From the NCBI GenBank assembly GCA_963989385.1, contig OZ022509.1, positions 77,026,667-77,090,666 of the forward strand: a stretch of DNA of 64,000 nt, written 5' to 3'. Numbering within the stretch: the first letter of the stretch is position 1; the number at the start of each line of letters is the position of its first letter. The position numbers were made by a program, and so were the translations under genes. Of the stretch, positions 56,233-64,000 are shown piece by piece. The notes below the pieces were generated by a model that was not told where the DNA came from, ran no database searches, and saw nothing but the letters and a program-made list of their open reading frames with translations. This DNA is from Ctena decussata (taxonomy: Eukaryota > Mollusca > Bivalvia > Lucinida > Lucinidae).

Positions 56233-56722
56233 TCCCCGTGCTGGTCCCGGGATAGAATAGGCCAGACGTATCCCTCTGCGTGACGTAAAAGGCAGTCTAA
56301 AAGGGGGCGGCTCGTTTGCCGTGAGCTGCGACCCGTGTCGTTGGAAGAAGGGATCCTGGTGATTGAGTAGACTGCTTACGACGTATCCAGTCTGCAACAC
56401 ATCACTTTGGCCCTGATTTCAACTAGACGGGAGGTCATATGGGCCCGAATATGATCAATCGGCTTTGTCGTGCCATGCCCTGGGAACCAACTTTACCTTT
56501 CTCTTCCAATCTTTGTATCATTCTGATACTGACCATGTGCCCATGAACCCTTATTCTCATCTGTTTTCATTCCTAGAAGGCGGCGGCTGAGGGGTCAATC
56601 GTGTAGGCATTCTGTCCTATCCGAGTATATCTTCAGTGTATCTCTAGCACTTGGAGTTTTGGATATCCACTCTATATAAGTGCTCCCTTGTTGGGCTCCA
56701 CGGCGGGTGGAGAACACCGGAG
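56233..56722 (+). promoter_or_regulatory. LINE-D 5' UTR, presumed internal promoter
   Basis: These 490 bp are closely conserved in LINE-B and LINE-C. Non-LTR elements of this group are transcribed from an internal promoter in the 5' UTR; no specific motif is proven here. The frame is open for 24 codons before the ORF1 ATG, but no other ATG is available. Confidence 0.5.
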
Positions 56723-58042
56723 ATGAACTATTTTCTTTATCTTCTCATGGCCCCCCCAACTTCAAACCCCAAAGCTTCTCAACATAATTCGAAACGGCCA
56801 CGTGACATGGACTCTGATGATCCATCAGAGAACGAGCTCAGTCAACCGACATCGTTTACTGCTTCTCCGCGCTTCTTGGTAATTCATTCTCAAGAAGAAA
56901 GGCAAATGTCCAGTCTTTCTCCATTCGTTATAGAGAAAGTACTGCATGGCATGGCTGGTGTGCCAAAAAGTATTAAAAAATTACGATCTGGTGACCTCCT
57001 CGTGGAATACACGAACAAAAAGCAAATAGAAAGTCTATTACGGCTAGAACAGTTCCACGACCTGAAGGTAAAAGTGTCATTGCACAGCTCCCTCAATACA
57101 AGCAAGGGCGTTGTTCGCTGTCCCGACTTACGGGGGGTCAGCGAACAAGAGATCCTTGACAATATGAGGGAGCAGGGTGTAGTGGGAGTCCGCAGAATCA
57201 AGATTCGTCGAGACGGCTCCCTTAAGGACACTAATACCTTCGTCTTCACCTTCAACACATCAGTCCTGCCGAAACAGTTGAAAATTGCCTTTCTTCGAGT
57301 CTCTGTCGATCCATACATTCCAAATCCTCTGCGCTGTTACCAGTGCCAGTTATTTGGTCACCATGAAGACAGATGTAAAAAGCTAATGGTATGTAACAAC
57401 TGTGGTGAAACCAAACACACAACTCATGATAAAGACTGTACAAATACAGCAAAATGTGTGAACTGTTCAGGAAACCACCCCGCCGATTCGCGGCAATGTC
57501 AGGCCTGGAACACTGAGAAAGAAATTCTCAAAATCAAATACACCAGGAACATATCATTTCCAGAAGCGCGGAAAATCGTAGAAAGTTACACAGCAGCGCC
57601 AGGTAAAAGTTATGCGAGCATCACGAAGACTGCTGGTGTCACGGTATCATGTATTGATGCTTCGACACAAACAGATCCTGTCCTTATCACAGGAGCTCCA
57701 CAGTCTTCGTCTTATAATGCAGCATCATCTGAAACTTCTACTGAAGCAAATCGTAGTCAAAAAGAAAAAGAAAAATCAGAAAAAGCAGACAGAAAGTTAG
57801 TACAAATTGTCCGTGACACACTTGTAAAACACGGAAATACTAACAAGAATACATCAAACAAGCCTCCTGACCCTAAACCAAAGGGAAAGGAGAAACATGT
57901 ACTTGCATCGGACAGGCTGCCGAAAGGATCTACTGATCCGATTAAGCAGCATAATAAGTGGTCTGTCTTGGAAGATATGGAGGCAGAGGAATCTCCATCC
58001 TGTCTTCCAAAAGGAACACTTAACAGAATACCTACTTCATAA
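56723..58042 (+). CDS. LINE-D ORF1, zinc-knuckle RNA-binding protein
   Basis: This is 439 aa from ATG at 56723 (MNYFLYLLMAPP), chosen because the longer frame has no upstream ATG. Residues about 50-125 (RFLVIHSQEE..., SIKKLRSGDLLVEYTNKK) look like the RRM-type domain of LINE ORF1. Three zinc knuckles follow: C205-x2-C-x4-H-x4-C218 (CYQCQLFGHHEDRC), C224-x2-C-x4-H-x6-C239, and C245-x2-C-x3-H-x6-C259. The C-terminal 170 residues are Lys/Ser/Gln-rich. The protein should bind element RNA and form the RNP. ORF2 starts 44 nt after the stop. The middle of this ORF1 is more diverged from LINE-C than the rest of the element is. Confidence 0.95.
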   Translation: MNYFLYLLMAPPTSNPKASQHNSKRPRDMDSDDPSENELSQPTSFTASPRFLVIHSQEERQMSSLSPFVIEKVLHGMAGVPKSIKKLRSGDLLVEYTNKKQIESLLRLEQFHDLKVKVSLHSSLNTSKGVVRCPDLRGVSEQEILDNMREQGVVGVRRIKIRRDGSLKDTNTFVFTFNTSVLPKQLKIAFLRVSVDPYIPNPLRCYQCQLFGHHEDRCKKLMVCNNCGETKHTTHDKDCTNTAKCVNCSGNHPADSRQCQAWNTEKEILKIKYTRNISFPEARKIVESYTAAPGKSYASITKTAGVTVSCIDASTQTDPVLITGAPQSSSYNAASSETSTEANRSQKEKEKSEKADRKLVQIVRDTLVKHGNTNKNTSNKPPDPKPKGKEKHVLASDRLPKGSTDPIKQHNKWSVLEDMEAEESPSCLPKGTLNRIPTS

Positions 58043-58086
58043 GAATAGATCTAACCATTTCGCTCCATTTGACATAATTAACAATA

Positions 58087-61000
58087 ATGAAAAATAGAAT
58101 TTTACAGTGGAATTGTCGAGGCTTAAAAGCCAACTATGAAGAAACGTTGCTCCTTCTTAAGGATTATGAGCCTGCTGCTCTGTGTCTTCAAGAAACACAT
58201 CTAAAAGATACAGATAACATTTCCATTAAAAATTACAGCTCTTTCCATACTTTTTCAATAAACAATGAGAGAGCCGCTGGCGGTGTCTCTATCTTTGTTA
58301 ATAATAATGCTCCTCATAGTCAAATACCTTTACGCACGAATTTACAAGCCGTTGCAGTTAGTATAACTCTCCATCGCGTGGTCACTATTTGTTCTATATA
58401 TATTCCTCCAAATTCCAGATTATCTCTCAAAGACCTTGGTGATCTTGTTCCGCAACTACCTTCTCCCTACATACTATTAGGAGACTTTAATGGTCATAAT
58501 ATCCTTTGGGGTTCCAAAGATATTAATGACAAAGGCAGAATAATTGAAAATTTTATTGATAACCACGGACTTTGTCTATATAACACTAAAACTCCTACAT
58601 ATCTTCATCCAGCCACTGGTTCCTATACTTCATTAGACCTCGCCATTTGCTATCCCACTCTTCTTTTAGATTATGACTGGAAAGTTCATGATGATCTGTG
58701 TGGGAGTGATCACTTTCCAATTTTTCTTAATAACATTGGTCCAGATATTGATGAACCTGTTTCAAGATGGAAATTAAATAAAGCTAACTGGACCCAATTT
58801 CAAACCCTTTGTGAAACTCGACTTCTTCAAGACACCCTGCAGGAGGCTGATGATCCGATTGAGTCATTTGCATCTATTCTTATTAAAATAGCCGAAGAAA
58901 CTATTCCAAAAACATCAATAAAATCCAAAAAGATAAAAAAGCCATGGTTTACTGATGATTGCAAATCTGCTGTTAAAAAACGAAAAGGAGCGCTGCGACA
59001 ATTCAATAATCGTCCAACACATGACAATTTAAATAATTATCGAATTTTCCGTGCAAAAGCTCGTCGAACTATTAAAGAAACAAAGAAGAAGTCTTGGAAA
59101 CAATATGTTTCCAAATTAAATTCTCGAACTTCAATAAAGAAAGTATGGGACATGGTTCGTAAGATTCAGGGAAAAGGAAAATCTAGCTCACTGGGACACT
59201 TAAATGTAAAAAATTCTAAAGTTACTTCCAAAAAAGATATTTCTAATACCCTTGCTGACGCTTTCTCGAAAAATTCTTCTTCTGAAAATTATAGTCAAAC
59301 ATTCAAAAATATTAAAAAGCAAAAGGAAAAACAGAACTTAAAATTTTCATCCAACAACACAGAAACTTATAATCAATCTTTTTCTCTTTCGGAACTTAAA
59401 GATGCCCTTTCAAAGGCCCATGATTCATCTCCGGGGCCTGATGATATCCATTACCAGTTTTTGAAACATCTTCCAGACTCTTCTCTTTCGATTCTTTTGA
59501 AAACATTCAATGACATTTGGGAAACTGGTAATGTGCCAAAGTGTTGGAAAGAAGCTACAATAATCCCTATACCAAAACCTGGAAAAGATAATACGAACCC
59601 AAACAATTATCGTCCTATTGCTTTAACGAGCTGCATATGTAAAACATTGGAGCGAATGATCAATGAAAGACTCGTTTGGCACCTTGAAACAAATAATATT
59701 ATTACAGAATTTCAGAGTGGTTTCAGGCACCAACGCAGTACTAATGATCACTTGGTTAGATTAGAAACCTTTATACGTGAAGCCTTCATCAAGAAGGAGC
59801 ACTTAGTTGCTGTCTTCTTTGATTTAGAGAAGGCTTACGATACAACTTGGAAGTATGGTATAATGAATGATTTACATGAAATAGGCTTAAAAGGCCGTTT
59901 ACCGATATTCGTTCAAAATTTCTTATCTAACAGAGAATTCAAAGTACGAGTAGGTTCAACTTTGTCTGATGTGCACAATCAAGAAGAAGGTGTACCACAA
60001 GGAAGCATTTTGTCTGTTACTCTTTTCAGTCTTAAAATAAACAATATTGTAAAGTGTCTTAATCCTGGTGTTGACTGTTCGTTATATGTAGATGACTTTT
60101 TGATCTGCTATCGGTCAAAAAATATGCACACCATTGAACGTAAACTTCAACAAAATCTTAACAGAATTCAAACGTGGGCGACTGAAAATGGATTCAAATT
60201 CTCTAAGTCTAAGACAGTTTGCATGCATTTCTGTCACCTTCGCAAAGCACATGATGATCCAGTCCTTAACCTGGACGGAACCCCTATTCCTGTAGTTGAA
60301 GAAAATAAATTTTTGGGTGTTATATTTGACCGAAAACTCTCATTTATTCCGCATATTAAACAACTAAAAGCGAAATGTCAAAAGGCGTTGAACCTACTAC
60401 GAGTTGTTGCCCACACTGACTGGGGAGCAGATCGCAAAGTTTTACTTAATCTTTATAGGACTATTATACGATCCAAACTTGACTATGGTTCAATTATCTA
60501 TGGATCTGCAAGAAAGTCTTATCTGGAAATGCTCGATCCAATTCATCATCAGGGACTCAGACTCGCTTTGGGAGCTTTTAGAACTTCTCCCTCGGAGAGT
60601 CTCTTAGCAGAGGCAAATGAACCATCACTTTTTAACAGACGTCTTAAACTCTCTTTGCAGTATGCCCTTAAATTGAAATCAAATCCATCAAATCCAACGT
60701 ATGAAACTGTTTTTCGGCCCCAATATAAAACACTATTTGAGAATGAACCAAACATGATTCCTTCCTTTGGCATTAGAATTGCCTCTGAATTTGAAAATAT
60801 GAATTTAAATTTAGACAGTATTGAACAGTTCAAAGTTCCAGATGTACCACCTTGGACATTTACTCAGCCACATGTTCTATTTTCTTTGCATAGTGATAAA
60901 AAATCTCAAACTGATCCTCTTGTGTTTCGAACTAAATTTAATGAACTGCTTTCTGACTTTTCTAACTATGAGACTTTATATACTGATGGTTCAAAGGATG

Positions 61001-61767
61001 GCGTCACAGCTGCGTCTGCTTGTGTCGCTCCATCCGAAACATACAAATGTAGACTACCTGATAATGCCTCTATCTTTTCAGCGGAGATTAAAGCTGTTGA
61101 TTTAGCCTTGGATCACATTGCACAGTCTCGGAATACAGATTTTATCATCTTTTCTGATTCCCTCTCTGTTCTGCAATCCCTAAATAATCGCCATGTTGAA
61201 AACCCTCTTCTTTTGGATATCCTTTTGAAACATAATGACTTAGCTGAGCTGAACAATATTGTATTTTGTTGGCTTCCCAGTCACGTTGGGATAAAAGGCA
61301 ATGAAAAGGCCGACATTGCTGCAAAATCGGCATTAGCTCTTCATATTTCTGATCTTAAAATTCCTTACACTGATATTAAACCTTGCATAAATACCTACCT
61401 TCATGATAAGTGGCAGATATCTTGGAATGCTGCTGTCTTGAATAAACTACATTCTATCAAGCCTTCTCTTGGGGAATGGCAACCATCTTATAGAATTGAT
61501 CGTAAGGAAGAAGTAACTTTGGCTCGACTTAGAATCGGCCATACTTTTATTACTCATTCGTTTCTGTTGAAAGGCGAGGATCCGCCTATGTGCATTCCTT
61601 GCCAGGAACCTTTTAGTGTAAAACACTTTCTCTTAGATTGCGCGGAGTTTCGTGTTATGCGTTCTAGGTTTTTCCGTGTCAACAGTATCAAACAACTGTT
61701 TGACACGGTTGAACCAGTGAAAATCTTTTCTTTCTTAAAAGAGATCGGCATATATAGTAAAATATAG
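58087..61767 (+). CDS. LINE-D ORF2: endonuclease, reverse transcriptase, RNase H
   Basis: The ORF has 1226 codons from ATG at 58087 (MKNRILQWNCRGLK). The APE-type endonuclease (about 1-230) shows LQWNCRGL, LQETHLKD, LLGDFNGHN (D133) and GSDHFPIF (D208, H209). The RT domain (about 450-760) shows NYRPIALTS, SGFRHQRSTNDHL, FDLEKAYD (D579), GVPQGSILS and YVDD (D669, D670). RNase H (about 960-1085) shows YTDGSKDG (D967), SAEIKA (E1000), FSDSLSV (D1024) and HVGIKGNEKAD (D1076). A C-terminal CIPC...H...C motif (C1169, C1172, H1180, C1185) follows. The endonuclease nicks the target, RT copies the RNA by target-primed reverse transcription, and RNase H clears the template. No lesion is seen, which makes this the best candidate for a live copy. 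Confidence 0.97.
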   Translation: MKNRILQWNCRGLKANYEETLLLLKDYEPAALCLQETHLKDTDNISIKNYSSFHTFSINNERAAGGVSIFVNNNAPHSQIPLRTNLQAVAVSITLHRVVTICSIYIPPNSRLSLKDLGDLVPQLPSPYILLGDFNGHNILWGSKDINDKGRIIENFIDNHGLCLYNTKTPTYLHPATGSYTSLDLAICYPTLLLDYDWKVHDDLCGSDHFPIFLNNIGPDIDEPVSRWKLNKANWTQFQTLCETRLLQDTLQEADDPIESFASILIKIAEETIPKTSIKSKKIKKPWFTDDCKSAVKKRKGALRQFNNRPTHDNLNNYRIFRAKARRTIKETKKKSWKQYVSKLNSRTSIKKVWDMVRKIQGKGKSSSLGHLNVKNSKVTSKKDISNTLADAFSKNSSSENYSQTFKNIKKQKEKQNLKFSSNNTETYNQSFSLSELKDALSKAHDSSPGPDDIHYQFLKHLPDSSLSILLKTFNDIWETGNVPKCWKEATIIPIPKPGKDNTNPNNYRPIALTSCICKTLERMINERLVWHLETNNIITEFQSGFRHQRSTNDHLVRLETFIREAFIKKEHLVAVFFDLEKAYDTTWKYGIMNDLHEIGLKGRLPIFVQNFLSNREFKVRVGSTLSDVHNQEEGVPQGSILSVTLFSLKINNIVKCLNPGVDCSLYVDDFLICYRSKNMHTIERKLQQNLNRIQTWATENGFKFSKSKTVCMHFCHLRKAHDDPVLNLDGTPIPVVEENKFLGVIFDRKLSFIPHIKQLKAKCQKALNLLRVVAHTDWGADRKVLLNLYRTIIRSKLDYGSIIYGSARKSYLEMLDPIHHQGLRLALGAFRTSPSESLLAEANEPSLFNRRLKLSLQYALKLKSNPSNPTYETVFRPQYKTLFENEPNMIPSFGIRIASEFENMNLNLDSIEQFKVPDVPPWTFTQPHVLFSLHSDKKSQTDPLVFRTKFNELLSDFSNYETLYTDGSKDGVTAASACVAPSETYKCRLPDNASIFSAEIKAVDLALDHIAQSRNTDFIIFSDSLSVLQSLNNRHVENPLLLDILLKHNDLAELNNIVFCWLPSHVGIKGNEKADIAAKSALALHISDLKIPYTDIKPCINTYLHDKWQISWNAAVLNKLHSIKPSLGEWQPSYRIDRKEEVTLARLRIGHTFITHSFLLKGEDPPMCIPCQEPFSVKHFLLDCAEFRVMRSRFFRVNSIKQLFDTVEPVKIFSFLKEIGIYSKI

Positions 61768-62029
61768 TTTAAATAAGTCGAGGTATTTTTACAACTATTG
61801 TTTTAAATTTGTATTTACTCATCTCGCTGGTCGAGAGTTCGTTTTATTTTGTCAGTCTTAAGATAGCCGTTGATCGGCGTGTTTTACCACATACCCGACT
61901 TCATTCATTTTTATACTGCACTTATTTCTGACCTTATGCATATAACACGTATCTTTTTGTAGCGTTTTCGGCGCGAAATAGCCTTTTTGTGCTGATGTGC
62001 CGTAAAACACATATCACTCACTCACTCAC
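61768..62029 (+). other. LINE-D 3' UTR and (TCAC)n tail
   Basis: This 262-bp region is conserved in all four copies. It contains small hairpins (AGCCGTTGATCGGCGT; TTTCGGCGCGAAAT) that could serve RT recognition, and it ends in about four TCAC units. Confidence 0.85.
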
Positions 62030-62041
62030 TAATACATTTTC
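62030..62041 (+). repeat. Target-site duplication of LINE-D, right
   Basis: TAATACATTTTC matches 56221-56232; the first T could also belong to the tail. Confidence 0.9.
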
Positions 62042-62668
62042 CTTTGAAGAAATAAGCCATTTACAATAGCTTTTAAAGCTCTTAGTAATAGGCTTTTGCT
62101 GAAATGCTTATACGTTAGATAGCACTGCGATTACCTGTGCACTGCACAAGGCCTCTCCATGTACCACACCCACTCAAGTTTGCAAGTCCAGAGACGCTAA
62201 CCAAAAAATTCCAACAGATCAAAACGAAATGTATACCAAATTATTCCTTGTGTTCTTACTAAGAAAACGGATACACACAACATAGGTTTATTTTGTCTAC
62301 GAGCAGAGACATGGGCATTTTAGGTTGAGAAAACCAAACGCTGCCACTTTGGTAACTAAAAGTCAAAAGTAAACATAGAGCCCGGTTTCCAGCACTTTTA
62401 ATATTTTCATGGCATGTAAATATATAAACATTTTGTCTGTATACAAAATATAAAATGTGCTGGAAGCTGGGCTCACATATTTTGGAAGCCGCAAAGGCTA
62501 CCAACTTCATCATGATCGTCAGAATCCAATGGGGATATAGTCTGTTCAAAACAAAAATCACAAATAGTTTGTGCAAGAACTGGTTAATTTTGTGTTTGCT
62601 GTTACTTTCAAGGTTTGAACTTTTCTATGAATACATTTTTATCATCGGAATAGGACTTTTGAAAAATG
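62042..62668. other. Unannotated sequence
   Basis: Overlapping open frames on both strands around 62259-62600 have no family signature. I see no gene. Confidence 0.35.
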
Positions 62669-62926
62669 TGTTTTCTGGGGGCCAAATACGGGCCTTATCA
62701 TACCAGGTCCTTTCCAGTAAAATCTGTATTTTATTCTTCGCACTCCATGATTGTCTCTGTGCTGAAGCTGACCTTCACCGAGCCAATAGTGGTTATGCGA
62801 CGTAGCACATGGAGTAAGGAGTCAGTGGGGACTTTCCTGCTGGTGTGCATTATCTTGATGAGGTGGTGGTGGACTTGGTGGGGAGGAGGTGTTTCATTCT
62901 GTGGAGCCTGAACTGAACCCCCTCAG
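62669..62926 (-). other. Possible exon or repeat-derived open frame
   Basis: On the minus strand 62926 to about 62735 is open: SVQAPQNETPPPHQVHHHL, IKIMHTSRKVPTDSLLHVLR, TTIGSVKVSFSTETIMECEE, stop. The + strand is also open here. The left edge (GGGGGCCAAATACGGGCCTT) is shared with 56129-56165, which argues for a repeat. No ATG or splice site is decisive. Confidence 0.25.
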
Positions 62927-64000
62927 GTGGCCCTTGTGATGCTACAGGATCTTTTCGCCGTCTTCTTCACTTTTCTTGTGTCTGTGGAGCGGATGCTACT
63001 ACAAAAAAAAAACAATAAGAAAATCCTGAAATATCATACAGAGAGCAGCAAATACCACAGGGTATTTTATCATTGAAAGGTTTATTGAATGTTGTGACTT
63101 CCTTGCTGATATCAGTAGATATGAAAGGATAATATTTTTTAAATGAACTTCTAAACCTATAAGCCCTCTAGTGCCCAAACATAGAATGCACTATAAGAAA
63201 ACATTTATATTCCATCCAGCCACTAGCTTTGGGAAGTCAAATTGAAAACAGGGTCTGAATTTGTGTTGAGGTCCAAGGTTGCTGAGATATACATGTAGCA
63301 TATATGCTACATTGGGCATTAATTTCGTACAAGTAGCTTTTTTCAGGGTGAATAACTAAAATGTTAACAATAATTACGGGGCACCTTTTTGGATGAAAAA
63401 AGGGTGTATGAAAAAGAATCTATTGGCATACATGTATCAGGGATATCTGAAAAAGTAAAGTCAATATCACAATTTTTTATTTTATTGCCCGATGTATCAT
63501 ATATGACACATTTTGTGTTTTTGAACTTTGGCGACTTTTGGCGGCTGATAAACGTAGTTTAGACATATCATTACAACTGGAATGATTTAATCTTATTTCC
63601 TGATATCTTAACTGATTTTCTAGCAGATAACATAACATACAAGTCAATATCCTGGTCACGGCACCAAAACAGAGTCATGTAGCAGATATGATACACCGGG
63701 CACTAGAGGGTTAGTAACCTTCTACTGTGAATCCTTATTCAATTTAATACATTATAAATAAAACTAGAATTTTCTTCTGTCCTCATTTGAATGGAAAGAA
63801 AAATAAACAAAAAAAAATCATATAGTGGTCAATATTCTGAAAAAAACTATTTACCTAAGTTTGCATATGTCCATTTATTTTCACTGAATAATTGCATAAT
63901 GACATTCTCCTGTTCGTCTGTAACTTGTCTGACAAGTTTCTTTGCCATACTATCCCATCACCTGCTGCAGCATGCAATGATAGCATGTAACTGAACTCTA
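62927..64000. other. Unannotated AT-rich sequence
   Basis: No gene, RNA or known repeat is recognised up to the window end; there are only short A-runs and scattered short frames. Confidence 0.4.

Larger units (their letters stand above)
56233..62029 (+). mobile_element. LINE-D, full-length and potentially active I/Nimb-like LINE
   Basis: The element is 5.8 kb: 5' UTR (56233-56722), ORF1, 44-nt spacer, ORF2, 3' UTR, (TCAC)n tail. It is flanked by a 12-bp target-site duplication. Both ORFs are open with all catalytic motifs visible. The 5' end TCCCCGTGCTGGTCCCGGG is the same as in the other two full-length copies, so it is the true element start. The I/Nimb assignment rests on the APE endonuclease plus RT plus RNase H plus CCHC order and is not proven without a tree. 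Confidence 0.95.

Overview
The window is animal (eukaryotic) genomic DNA made almost entirely of transposable elements. It most resembles a bivalve mollusc. The reasons are repeat classes typical of bivalves: elements with TTAGCTCACCTGAGC-type heads and tandem cores, tRNA-derived SINEs, palindromic MITEs, and an endonuclease/RT/RNase H LINE of the I/Nimb type. There are no prokaryotic features and no complete, recognisable host gene. The species assignment is inference; I did not identify a species.

The dominant coding content is one LINE family present four times on the + strand: LINE-A (1-1494, 3' part only, cut by the window edge), LINE-B (14064-21863, dead, with two large insertions), LINE-C (27282-33323, ORF1 intact, ORF2 broken by a 29-nt deletion and a 259-bp tandem duplication) and LINE-D (56233-62029, full length, both ORFs open, 12-bp target-site duplication). 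ORF1 is a three-zinc-knuckle RNA-binding protein of 439 aa. ORF2 (1226 aa) has an APE-type endonuclease, a reverse transcriptase (YVDD), RNase H and a C-terminal CCHC motif. The tail is a short (TCAC)n repeat.

The second theme is non-autonomous elements with a hairpin head, a GTCC/GTCG or ACGC/ACGG simple-repeat stretch, tandem core repeats, and a small 3' hairpin followed by TCTTGTT or TTCTAGT. I interpret these as Helentron-associated (pearl/DINE-1-like) elements. They occupy 2145-9977, 16460-18033, 40885-42966, 50856-53513 and 54481-54628. Several are nested inside one another, with insertions in T-runs. The 2-10 kb block is five layers deep: element ⊃ element ⊃ TIR transposon ⊃ fold-back MITE ⊃ SINE.

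Other layers are three tRNA-derived SINE families, a ten-copy SINE-like family, palindromic MITEs, a mariner relic (49398-50416), a 911-bp TIR element (38653-39563), and degenerate transposase-like or unrecognised coding relics near 10.1-11.0, 36.6-37.1 and 44.4-46.4 kb. A possible small host gene, with two exons and a poly(A) signal, lies at 24160-27090. A few short open stretches on either strand may be exons but are not recognised.

The functional picture is a pile-up of insertions. LINE-D could supply reverse transcriptase and endonuclease for its own family. The SINE families share a different 3' tail and were probably moved by another LINE.
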